Shown: one piece after another, positions 23,676-29,988 of the stretch
Position numbering within the stretch: position 1 is the first letter of the stretch
Layout of the letters: the number at the start of each line of letters is the position of its first letter
DNA from: CAYJEQ01 sp964369235
GTDB lineage: Bacteria > Bacillota > Clostridia > Oscillospirales > Ruminococcaceae
Length of the DNA: 29,988 bases
Reading direction: 5' to 3'
NCBI GenBank assembly: GCA_964369235.1
Contig: CAYJEQ010000029.1
Location: 1 to 29,988 of the forward strand
Position numbers and translations under genes: made by a program
The notes under the pieces: model-generated
Told to the model about the DNA's origin: nothing
Seen by the model: the letters and a program-made list of their open reading frames with translations, nothing else
Databases searched by the model: none

Positions 23676-24056
23676 ATGAAAAAAGTAGTACACTCTGACA
23701 AAGCTCCAGCAGCTATCGGCCCATACTCTCAGGCAATTAAAGCAGGTAACACAATCTATGTAAGTGGTCAGCTTCCTATCGACGCTACAACAGGCGAGTT
23801 TGCTGGTGCTGATATTAAGGCTCAGACAAAGCAGTCCCTAGAAAACATCAAGCACATTCTTGAGTCCGAAGGCTACACAATGGACGATGTTATCAAAACA
23901 ACAGTTCTACTAAAGAACATCGGCGAATTTGCTGATATGAACGGTGTATACGCTGAATTCTTTAAAGGTGATTGCCCAGCAAGAGCTGCTTATGAAGTTG
24001 CTAACCTACCAAAGGCTGCACTAATTGAGATTGAGGCTATAGCATACAAAGCATAA
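23676..24056 (+). CDS. ridA: RidA-family enamine/imine deaminase
   Basis: 126 residues, standard length. The start KAPAAIGPYSQAIKAGNTIYVSGQ and the C-terminal CPARAAYEVANLPK, with the substrate-binding Arg103 and the following Glu residues (LIEIEAIAY), match RidA (YjgF/YER057c). RidA hydrolyses reactive 2-aminoacrylate and related enamines that escape from PLP enzymes, releasing ammonia. It acts as a cytosolic trimer. AGAAGGCGG precedes the ATG. Codon choice is visibly richer in C-ending codons than in its neighbours, suggesting high expression. A PLP-dependent threonine aldolase two genes downstream fits the theme but is not proof of a link. The stop codon lies within a hairpin. Confidence 0.96.
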   Translation: MKKVVHSDKAPAAIGPYSQAIKAGNTIYVSGQLPIDATTGEFAGADIKAQTKQSLENIKHILESEGYTMDDVIKTTVLLKNIGEFADMNGVYAEFFKGDCPARAAYEVANLPKAALIEIEAIAYKA

Positions 24057-24072
24057 TCTTTGATTATGCTTT
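24048..24072 (+). terminator. Hairpin overlapping the ridA stop codon
   Basis: Perfect 11-bp stem AAAGCATAATC/GATTATGCTTT with a 3-base loop; the TAA stop is inside the left arm. The T-run is short (TTTGCTT). The arm sequence GATTATGCTTT returns at 24305-24315. Confidence 0.55.
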
Positions 24073-24083
24073 GCTTGGAAATA

Positions 24084-24303
24084 TAAGTCTTTGGAACAAA
24101 AAGCATAGTTCCAATTTTGCCTGTGGCAAAACCGACTTATATTTCTAGACTGGGAAGATGTTATTATTTGGTTTGAGGAAACCAAACCTCCTTGCAGGAA
24201 GGGTAAACTTCTAGACTGGGAAGATTTTAAGTCTTTGGAACAAAAAGCATAGTTCCAATTTTGCCTGTGGCAAAACCGACTTATATTTCTGGACTGGAAA
24301 GAT
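24084..24303. repeat. 76-bp direct repeat, two copies, with internal hairpins
   Basis: 24084-24159 and 24228-24303 are identical except for two bases near the end. Each holds GGAAC..GTTCC, TTTTGCC..GGCAAAA and an outer pairing AAGTC..GACTT. Between them are a third copy of the tail (CTTCTAGACTGGGAAGAT, 24209-24226) and a hairpin TTTGGTTTGAGGAAACCAAA (24167-24186). No ribosome site and start pair points to a protein. This fills most of the 381-bp gap between ridA and the EamA gene. Confidence 0.9.
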
Positions 24304-24337
24304 TTGATTATGCTTTCCCTAAAGCAAAATTATATAT

Positions 24338-24380
24338 AAAGGGCAGACTTACATGGATTACTATGTTGTCCGCCCTTTTT
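24338..24380 (+). terminator. Terminator between ridA and the EamA gene
   Basis: AAAGGGCAGAC against GTCCGCCCTTT (one mismatch) followed by TTTTTAT. It ends about 58 bases before the EamA start, so it closes the upstream transcript or acts as a leader attenuator. Confidence 0.65.
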
Positions 24381-24437
24381 ATAATTATTTCTGCTAATTA
24401 TAACCCCTCTTTAATTTTAGAAAGTCATGGATATTAT

Positions 24438-25364
24438 ATGAAAAAACTCTTACCCTTATTGGCTGGGATAATCGCCAATGTAATTTTTGGGACAACTTTA
24501 TACGCTATTATACTTGCCACCAATGCCTCTGAGGGCAATTCCCTACAGCTATTGTCCTATAGATTTGTAATAGGTACTATAATACTTACCATTCCCCTAA
24601 TTTTAGGGATAACTAAGCTTAGTTTTAAAGGGAAACCAGTAGCTTTGGTACTGTTACTTGCCACATCTAATCCAGTATTGTCCTTTTTAACCGAGGCTTG
24701 GGCCCTTAATATTGTGCCATCATCACAGTTTGGGGTTTTTAGTAGTTTGACACCTATTGTAACGGTTATTCTATCGGTAATCCTTATTAAAGAAAAACCC
24801 ACCATTAAACAGCTACTGTTTATGCTCCTATCCGTAGTAGGGGTGTTAATTATTAACTCCTCAGGGACAATAGGCACCATTGGGATTATTGGAATACTAC
24901 TAATAATTGCTAATATGGTGGCAAATAGCATATATCGTATATTTATCGGTAGACTTGCAACAGGATTTACCATATATGAGCTAACCTATCTAGTAACTAT
25001 ATATGGTGCTGTAATATTTACTGCAATGTCCCTGTGGGAACATATTACCTCAGGTAATGTAATAGATTACTTTGATATGGTAACTAGAATGGACTTTATG
25101 GCGCCAGTGCTGTTTTTAACTATAGGATCTACAGTTATAGCCATGGCACTAATTAACTATTCTCTATCCAATCTACCAATAACAGTTTCAGCAGCTTTGG
25201 GGAATATTATCCCTACTGTTGCCATATTTATGGGGGTGTTCTTCCTAAATGAGCCTTTTACCACAAGTGATATTATAGGCTCGGCTATAATACTCTTTAG
25301 TGTATTTGGCATTAGTTTAAGCTATGGAACCTCAGCTAATAAATCAGCAAGTAAACAAGATTAA
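24438..25364 (+). CDS. EamA/DMT-superfamily permease
   Basis: 308 residues from ATG 24438. The open frame continues 177 bases upstream, but that part lies across the 76-bp repeat and a terminator, so I reject it; the chosen start gives MKKLLPLLAGIIANVIFGTT, a typical first helix of this family. The ribosome site is weak (AGAAAG, about 13 bases upstream). Ten membrane helices in two EamA halves are evident, with LLSYRFVIGTIIL in the first and LSNLPITVSAALGNIIPTVA in the second, the latter being the most conserved block. Members export amino acids or other small metabolites; the substrate is unknown. It is followed after 47 bases by a threonine aldolase gene, so an amino-acid role is plausible but inferred. 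Confidence 0.88.
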   Translation: MKKLLPLLAGIIANVIFGTTLYAIILATNASEGNSLQLLSYRFVIGTIILTIPLILGITKLSFKGKPVALVLLLATSNPVLSFLTEAWALNIVPSSQFGVFSSLTPIVTVILSVILIKEKPTIKQLLFMLLSVVGVLIINSSGTIGTIGIIGILLIIANMVANSIYRIFIGRLATGFTIYELTYLVTIYGAVIFTAMSLWEHITSGNVIDYFDMVTRMDFMAPVLFLTIGSTVIAMALINYSLSNLPITVSAALGNIIPTVAIFMGVFFLNEPFTTSDIIGSAIILFSVFGISLSYGTSANKSASKQD

Positions 25365-25411
25365 TTTTTGTAAAAGTATATAATAAAACAAGGGAAAGGA
25401 ATAATTATAAA

Positions 25412-26479
25412 ATGGAAAACAAAAGATTTATCGACTATCGCAGTGACACAGTAACACGACCTACCCCAAAAATGAGAGAGGCAATGGCAAATGCTATTGT
25501 GGGAGATGATGTATTTCAGGACGACTATACTATACAAAAACTTGAGAATTTAGGGGCTAGTATCTTAGGTAAGGAAGCAGGGCTTTTTGTTGCCTCTGGT
25601 ACAATGGGTAATCAGATTGCTGTAATGACCCATATGGGCAGAGGACAGGAGATGGTAATCGGCGAAGGTTACCACATAGTATCCCATGAAAACAAAAGCT
25701 ATGCCATGTTATCAGGGGTATCGGCTAATGAGCTAAAAACTGACAATGGGGTACTATATCCAGAGCTAGTTAAGGCAGCTATTAGAGATGATAGCGACCT
25801 ACTACAGCCAGAGGTGGGACTTGTATGTATGGAAAACACCATAGGAAATGGCTGTGTTGCGCCTCTATCGGTAATGAAGGAAGTATATAATATAGCTAAG
25901 GAAAAGAATGTACCTGTACACCTAGATGGGGCAAGACTTTTTAACGCAGCAACTGCACTTGGGGTGGAGGCTATAGAGCTTGCAAACTGTGCAGACACAG
26001 TAATGATATGCCTATCTAAAGGTTTAGGGGCGCCAGTGGGCTCACTGCTAGTAGGTAGCAAAGCCTTTATTGCAAAAGCTAGAAAGAACCGTAAACGCCT
26101 AGGTGGTGGTATGCGTCAGGTGGGAATACTAGGAGCAGCTGGGATAATCGCCCTAGAGGAGATGACCAAAAGATTACATATTGACCATGACAATGCCAAA
26201 TACATGGCAGAGGGATTTGCTAAGATGGAAGGGGTAGAGCTAGACCTTAACCATGTACAGACAAATATGGTATTCTTTAAAGCAAGCTGGAGTGATGAGA
26301 TTAAAAACACCATAGTGGAAAAGTTAGAGGCACAGGGAATACTGTCCTTTGGGGAAACCGATGGTTGGTTTAGATATGTTACCCACAATGATATAACAAG
26401 AGAAGACATAGATTATACCCTAGAGAAGATTAGGGAGATAATAGCCGCCCACCTAAACACCAAGCATATTTGCTTGTAG
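25412..26479 (+). CDS. ltaE: Low-specificity L-threonine aldolase (PLP enzyme)
   Basis: 355 residues. It splits L-threonine or L-allo-threonine to glycine and acetaldehyde. The start IDYRSDTVTRPTPKMREAM, the PLP-stacking His88 in EGYHIV, Asp172 in HLDGARLFNA and the Schiff-base Lys203 in CLSKGLGAPVGS are all present, so it should be active. AGGGAAAGGA precedes the ATG. The last codons, from about Ala-His-Leu-Asn-Thr-Lys-His-Ile-Cys-Leu to the stop, lie inside the structured repeat 26443-26510, so the C-terminal ten or so residues are repeat-encoded; they lie beyond the conserved fold. The gene may be co-transcribed with the EamA permease 47 bases upstream. Confidence 0.93.
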   Translation: MENKRFIDYRSDTVTRPTPKMREAMANAIVGDDVFQDDYTIQKLENLGASILGKEAGLFVASGTMGNQIAVMTHMGRGQEMVIGEGYHIVSHENKSYAMLSGVSANELKTDNGVLYPELVKAAIRDDSDLLQPEVGLVCMENTIGNGCVAPLSVMKEVYNIAKEKNVPVHLDGARLFNAATALGVEAIELANCADTVMICLSKGLGAPVGSLLVGSKAFIAKARKNRKRLGGGMRQVGILGAAGIIALEEMTKRLHIDHDNAKYMAEGFAKMEGVELDLNHVQTNMVFFKASWSDEIKNTIVEKLEAQGILSFGETDGWFRYVTHNDITREDIDYTLEKIREIIAAHLNTKHICL

Positions 26480-26510
26480 CTAGGCTACTTCAGATTAGGT
26501 GTGGGTGGCT
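26443..26510. repeat. Structured repeat element B (68 bp), short form of element A
   Basis: AGCCGCCCAC..CTAA at the left pairs with TTAGGTGTGGGTGGCT at the right; CAAGCA/TGCTTG forms an inner hairpin. Block 26451-26485 equals 15537-15571 with one change, and the right 30 bases match the right end of A with few differences. Relative to A, the left half and the segment between two TAGGC motifs are missing. It covers the last codons and stop of the threonine aldolase gene. Confidence 0.87.
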
Positions 26511-26540
26511 AGCTTAGGATAGATAGTTTATATATTGGGG

Positions 26541-26585
26541 CTGTGGCAAATGTGTAGAAAAGCATTTGTCACAGTCTCTTTTCTC
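26541..26585 (+). terminator. Terminator after the threonine aldolase gene
   Basis: CTGTGGCAAATG pairs with CATTTGTCACAG (one G-U) around a 10-base loop, then TCTCTTTTCTC. Confidence 0.78.
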
Positions 26586-26603
26586 TAAAATCCCCCTAAA
26601 CCA

Positions 26604-26631
26604 TTGATATAAGGCTAAAGTATGGTATAAT
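26604..26631 (+). promoter_or_regulatory. Promoter of dusB
   Basis: TTGATA (26604-26609), 16-base spacer, TATAAT (26626-26631) with the extended -10 element TGGTATAAT. Confidence 0.82.
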
Positions 26632-26716
26632 AATCTAGGTAGACCTATGTCTATACCACTGGGGTATGGGCAGATAGGTGATATATTTTAGATTTAATTC
26701 AAAGGCGAGGTATATT

Positions 26717-27694
26717 TTGAATATAGGTAGTATAATATTAAAAGGCGCAGCACTAGCTCCCATGGCTGGAGTTGGAGATAGAGCTTTTAGAGAGATATGT
26801 ATAAAGCATGGTGCAGGCTATGTAGTAGGCGAGATGGCAAGTAGTAAAGGCCTTATGTTTTCTGATAGGAAAACAGCAGAGCTACTAGAGGTAACTCAGG
26901 GACAGCGACCTATGGCAGTACAGCTTTTTGGTGATGATCCTGTGATTATGGCACAGGCAGCAGTAAAATCACTGGAATTTGGCCCTGATATAATTGATAT
27001 AAACATGGGTTGTCCAGCCCCTAAAATTGCCGGTAATGGTGGAGGCAGTGCCTTGATGAAATCCCCAGAGCTGGCACAGGCTATAACAGAGCAGGTGGTA
27101 AAGGCTGTAAATATTCCTGTAACGGTAAAATTCCGTAAAGGTTGGGACGATAGTAGTGTAAATGCTGTGGATTTTGCCAAGCGAATGGAACAAGCAGGAG
27201 CAGCAGCAGTAGCAGTTCACGGCAGAACAAGAATGCAGATGTACTCCCCTCCCGTGGACATAGATATTATTAAGGCTGTAAAAGAAGCCGTGTCCATACC
27301 TGTAATAGGCAATGGAGATGTGGTGGATATCCAGTCAGCAGTGGAGATGCTCAGTCACACTGGTTGTGATATGTTAATGATAGGTAGAGGGGCACTGGGT
27401 TCTCCTTGGATTTTTAATGAGCTTAATCACTTCTTTGCTACTGGGGAGATACTTCCACCTCCTACTATAGAGGAGAAGATGGCTGTTATGGTAGAACATA
27501 TGGAGCTTGCTTGTAGATATAAAGGTCAGCGAATAGCCCTGAGAGAAGGCAGAAAACACACATCATGGTATATGAAAGGCCTTAAAGGTGCAGCAGCCTT
27601 TAGACGGAGTTTTGGCCAGATAGTTACTATGGATGATGTAAGGGCACTAGCAGAAGATGTAATTGCACTAAATAATAGTGATTTACCAAAGTAG
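26717..27694 (+). CDS. dusB: tRNA-dihydrouridine synthase, DusB type
   Basis: 325 residues if started at TTG 26717. The open frame reaches back to a GTG at 26678, but that has no ribosome site, whereas GGCGAGG lies 6 bases before the TTG and the protein then begins MNIGSIILKGAALAPMAGVGD, aligning with other DusB proteins. DusB is an FMN flavoenzyme that reduces uridines to dihydrouridine in tRNA loops. APMAGVGDRAFR, QLFGDDP, DINMGCPAPKI (catalytic Cys in NMGCPAPK), KFRKGW, VHGRTR and GNGDV are the signature blocks in correct order, and the C-terminal helical tRNA-binding domain (MELACRYKGQ ... HTSWYMKGLKGAAAFR) is complete. Confidence 0.95.
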   Translation: MNIGSIILKGAALAPMAGVGDRAFREICIKHGAGYVVGEMASSKGLMFSDRKTAELLEVTQGQRPMAVQLFGDDPVIMAQAAVKSLEFGPDIIDINMGCPAPKIAGNGGGSALMKSPELAQAITEQVVKAVNIPVTVKFRKGWDDSSVNAVDFAKRMEQAGAAAVAVHGRTRMQMYSPPVDIDIIKAVKEAVSIPVIGNGDVVDIQSAVEMLSHTGCDMLMIGRGALGSPWIFNELNHFFATGEILPPPTIEEKMAVMVEHMELACRYKGQRIALREGRKHTSWYMKGLKGAAAFRRSFGQIVTMDDVRALAEDVIALNNSDLPK

Positions 27695-27725
27695 TAAAAT
27701 TTACAGTATATACATAGTGTTAGGT

Positions 27726-27754
27726 TTGACATTTTTAGTAAAATCATATACAAT
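27726..27754 (+). promoter_or_regulatory. Promoter of the CNNM/CorC gene
   Basis: Perfect TTGACA (27726-27731), 17-base spacer, TACAAT (27749-27754). The leader to ATG 27912 is about 150 bases and includes an in-frame GTG (27825) with GAGGAG 4 bases before it. Confidence 0.8.
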
Positions 27755-27911
27755 ACATAAAAAAAGGGTTTATCCCTAAAAATCAAAATAATAGTTTGGA
27801 AGGGGACTTTCAAAGAGGAGTTTTGTGGTTTTGGCAAATTTTATAGCCGAAATTTTGTCACTGGGTAATCATGGGGCAACACAAAACATAAAGAAAGGAA
27901 TGGTTATAATT

Positions 27912-29237
27912 ATGGATCCTGAGGGTACGATGATTTACAACATTATCTGGGTACTACTACTAATACTAATAAGTGGGTTTTTCAGCCTTAGTGAAGGGGC
28001 TGTTATTGCACTAAGTGACACAAAACTTAAGAAACTGTCAGAAGAAGGTGACAAAGGGGCTAAAAAACTACTGGCTTTAATTAAAGAGCCTAGTAAATTC
28101 CTTGCAATTGTTCAAACAGGGATTACCTTCTGTGGACTGCTGTCTGCAATGGTAGCTGTGAGAAGCTTCCTTCCTAGTATGACTACATACTTTACAGGGC
28201 TTGGTATTAGCGTAGGTTATAGTGTTGCCATTGGTATGGCTATTATAGTGGTAACCAATTCATTTTTAATGCTGATTATAGGTAAATTATTCCCAAGAAG
28301 GCTTGGTTCATACTATCCACAACAGGTAGCATTATCGGTGGCAACGCCACTACAGCTACTATCCTATCTAATGATACCACTGGTAGTTATTAGCAATAGC
28401 GCTACTAATCTACTACTTAAATTAATGGGGCTAACCGACGAGAATATGCCCGAACATCTTACAGAAGAAGAAATTCGTATGCTAGTTGATGTTGGTGAGG
28501 AAAAAGGCGTTATCGAACAGGAAAAGAAGGATATGATTAATAATATCTTTGAGTTTGATGATAGAACTGTTTCGGAGATTATGACCCATCGTATGGATGT
28601 AATAGGCGTTGATATTAACACCGATATTCACGAGATTGTAAAAACTGCTATGGACTCAGGATACTCTCGTATTCCTGTTTATGAAGATTCCATCGACCGT
28701 GTGGTAGGTATACTATACACTAAGGATTTACTGAAATTTGTTAGCTCCACCGAGGAGTTTAACATTGATGAAGTAATGAGAAAACCTATGTATGCCCCAG
28801 AATCCACTAGCTGTACCCAGCTATTAACAGAATTTAAGGTAAATAAAGTACAGTTTGCAGTGGTGGTTGATGAGTTTGGTGGCACCTATGGTATTATTAC
28901 TATGGAAGATCTACTAGAAACCATTGTAGGGGATATTCAGGACGAATATGACAACGAAGAAGCCGAGATAATCGAACATGAAGACGGTAGCTTTACCTTT
29001 GATGGTAATCTTGCCATTGACGATGTAGAAAGTGCTTTAGAAACTGAAATTGCCTCCTCACAGGAGGACTGGGACACCTTAGGGGGACTGGTTATCCATG
29101 AATTAGGGAGAATCCCTGAGGATCATGAACAGGCTGAGGTAATTATATCTGGTATCCAGTTTAAGGTACTAGAGGCATTTGACCGTCGTATACTTAAGGT
29201 TAAGGCAACTTTTATAAATAAAGATGAAGATAATTAA
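27912..29237 (+). CDS. CNNM/CorC-family membrane protein with CBS pair
   Basis: 441 residues from ATG 27912, which has AAGAAAGGA upstream and gives the usual MDP start. A GTG at 27825 would add 29 residues that family members lack, but its GAGGAG site is good, so a longer form is possible. Domains: DUF21/CNNM membrane part (about 8-185), two CBS motifs (about 219-345, SEIMTHRMDVIGVD and EVMRKPMYAPES), and the CorC_HlyC domain (about 355-437, EDGSFTFDGNLAIDDVE). Relatives export magnesium or affect its balance; CBS domains bind ATP-Mg. The conserved Gly-Glu-x-x-Pro-Lys motif at the end of the membrane region reads GKLFPR (124-129), with Lys in place of Glu. Transport is therefore less certain than the family assignment. 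Confidence 0.93.
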   Translation: MDPEGTMIYNIIWVLLLILISGFFSLSEGAVIALSDTKLKKLSEEGDKGAKKLLALIKEPSKFLAIVQTGITFCGLLSAMVAVRSFLPSMTTYFTGLGISVGYSVAIGMAIIVVTNSFLMLIIGKLFPRRLGSYYPQQVALSVATPLQLLSYLMIPLVVISNSATNLLLKLMGLTDENMPEHLTEEEIRMLVDVGEEKGVIEQEKKDMINNIFEFDDRTVSEIMTHRMDVIGVDINTDIHEIVKTAMDSGYSRIPVYEDSIDRVVGILYTKDLLKFVSSTEEFNIDEVMRKPMYAPESTSCTQLLTEFKVNKVQFAVVVDEFGGTYGIITMEDLLETIVGDIQDEYDNEEAEIIEHEDGSFTFDGNLAIDDVESALETEIASSQEDWDTLGGLVIHELGRIPEDHEQAEVIISGIQFKVLEAFDRRILKVKATFINKDEDN

Positions 29238-29252
29238 TAGATAAAATAATAT

Positions 29253-29300
29253 TATAGGGTGCTTTTCTAGGCTATATCTAGGAAAAGCACCCTATATCTT
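29253..29300 (+). terminator. Terminator after the CNNM/CorC gene
   Basis: A stem of about 18 bp starting TATAGGGTGCTTTTC with its complement GAAAAGCACCCTATA, small loop, then TCTTTT. Confidence 0.88.
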
Positions 29301-29409
29301 TTACTTAGGTTTAATCTGTGGTGGGGAGGTTGCTGTTATATATTAACTCAGTTATATGTAGGGGTGAACCTATGTGTTTGCCCTTAGGTGTTGATTACTA
29401 TTATTTATT

Positions 29410-29494
29410 AACTCTGCCTTATGCCACAGCACCTCAGCAAGTGTAGTTGATACGATAAGTTGGTAACTCTGCCTAGTCACACAGCACCTCAGCA
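29410..29494. repeat. 30-bp direct repeat, two copies 55 bp apart
   Basis: 29410-29439 and 29465-29494 share AACTCTGCCT and CACAGCACCTCAGCA exactly; only the five bases between these blocks differ. Confidence 0.85.
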
Positions 29495-29553
29495 GGGGGC
29501 GTTGCCCCATATCTTTACCATCGTAATCTTTTTATATACCTAATCCCCCACCT

Positions 29554-29577
29554 TACTTTTATCGTCAGATAAAAGTA
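29554..29577. repeat. Perfect palindrome, copy 1
   Basis: TACTTTTATC, loop GTCA, GATAAAAGTA. The same palindrome returns in inverted orientation (loop TGAC) at 29960-29984. Confidence 0.85.
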
Positions 29578-29959
29578 GGCAAAAGCTGATTTAAGAGGGA
29601 GTTTCGATTCTCCCTCTTAAAAATCTCCCTTAAAACGACAAAAGGGGGATACACTCAGTTTCTAACTTACATCAAGTTCCTTTTGATTCCCACCCCTTAC
29701 CACACACTAACCTAGATGCGTCCTAGGTAGATATTAATCAGAAGATAAGATTTTTCTTACAGAAACAAATATCTCTGTAATATCAAATAACAGTTGTATA
29801 TAGAAGAGTCAAGAGAATGGCTGTCTTTGTTAATGACTGAGTTCTAAATCTCATTGTTCTGTGCCCAGTTGTTAGGGAAGGGTGAATATAGCCCTTCCCT
29901 GACTGACCACTCTATAATTCACATCTTCCTAGACTGTTTGAATTTATTCAAACAGTGGG

Positions 29960-29984
29960 TACATTTTATCTGACGATAAAAGTA
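29960..29984. repeat. Palindrome, inverted copy 2
   Basis: TACATTTTATC, loop TGAC, GATAAAAGTA, equal to the reverse complement of 29554-29577 with one extra base. The two copies bracket about 380 bp of gene-free DNA. Confidence 0.85.
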
Positions 29985-29988
29985 ACTG

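Larger units (their letters stand above)
29297..29988. other. Gene-free right end with several hairpins
   Basis: No convincing frame on either strand. Perfect hairpins: TTAAGAGGGAG/CTCCCTCTTAA (29591-29620), AGGGAAGGG/CCCTTCCCT (29874-29900) and CTGTTTGAAT/ATTCAAACAG (29934-29955). A string GTAGGGGTGAACCTATGTG (29358-29376) followed by TTTGCCC resembles a palindromic repeat common in gut Clostridia. No tRNA or rRNA gene is seen. The next gene is probably just beyond the window. Confidence 0.7.

Noticed and set aside
24261..24437. Upstream extension of the EamA gene
   Set aside because: The extra 59 codons are read from the 76-bp repeat and a terminator, and orthologues start at the first membrane helix.
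26678..26716. GTG start for dusB
   Set aside because: No ribosome site; the TTG at 26717 has GGCGAGG and matches the family N-terminus.
29297..29988. tRNA or rRNA gene at the right end
   Set aside because: No cloverleaf, no GTTCRANNC T-arm and no CCA end are visible; the hairpins are isolated.

Overview
The window looks like chromosome of a low-GC, Gram-positive anaerobe of the class Clostridia, probably gut-type. The basis is AT-rich DNA with strong AGGAGG-type ribosome sites, a T-box leader, a GatCAB transamidation operon, and PadR/DUF1700, DUF896 and DUF368 genes. Species cannot be named from the sequence. Leucine is very often CTA and the tetranucleotide CTAG is common, which is an unusual flavour for this group.

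Layout. 1-394 (minus): start of a secreted protein made of 12-residue Glu/Pro/Gln repeats, cut by the window edge. 818-5055 (plus): cyclophilin-like lipoprotein, DUF896 protein, rmuC and lepA. 5071-5292: two palindromic repeats and a terminator between convergent genes. 5347-7559 (minus): padR, DUF1700 (HAAS) membrane protein, a 53-residue membrane protein and a membrane-anchored surface protein. 7560-8769: 1.2 kb without genes, filled with small hairpin modules and repeats. 8770-14324 (minus): the main system, a T-box-controlled operon aspS::gatC - gatA - gatB. 14404-15413 (plus): DUF368 polyprenyl-phosphate transporter. 15399-15670: structured repeat. 16002-21566 (plus): Nudix hydrolase, TrkH/KtrB, trpS, MATE transporter and two thioredoxins. 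21861-23255 (minus): asnS. 23676-29237 (plus): ridA, EamA transporter, threonine aldolase, dusB and a CNNM/CorC protein. 29297-29988: no gene, several hairpins and repeats.

The most notable system is the transamidation operon. GatC, normally a separate small subunit, is fused in frame to the C-terminus of aspartyl-tRNA synthetase, and gatA and gatB follow directly. The transcript starts with a T-box whose specifier loop carries GAAC, which can be read as AAC (Asn) or, shifted by one base, as GAA (Glu). These are the amino acids linked to the two reactions GatCAB can perform. The T-box terminator is duplicated in tandem. A complete AsnRS gene about 8 kb away means the cell appears to hold both the direct and the tRNA-dependent route to Asn-tRNA(Asn).

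A second theme is non-coding repeats. At least four families of short palindromic elements occupy the gaps. In two cases (DUF368 gene and threonine aldolase) the same repeat family runs into the 3' end of the gene and supplies its last codons and stop codon.
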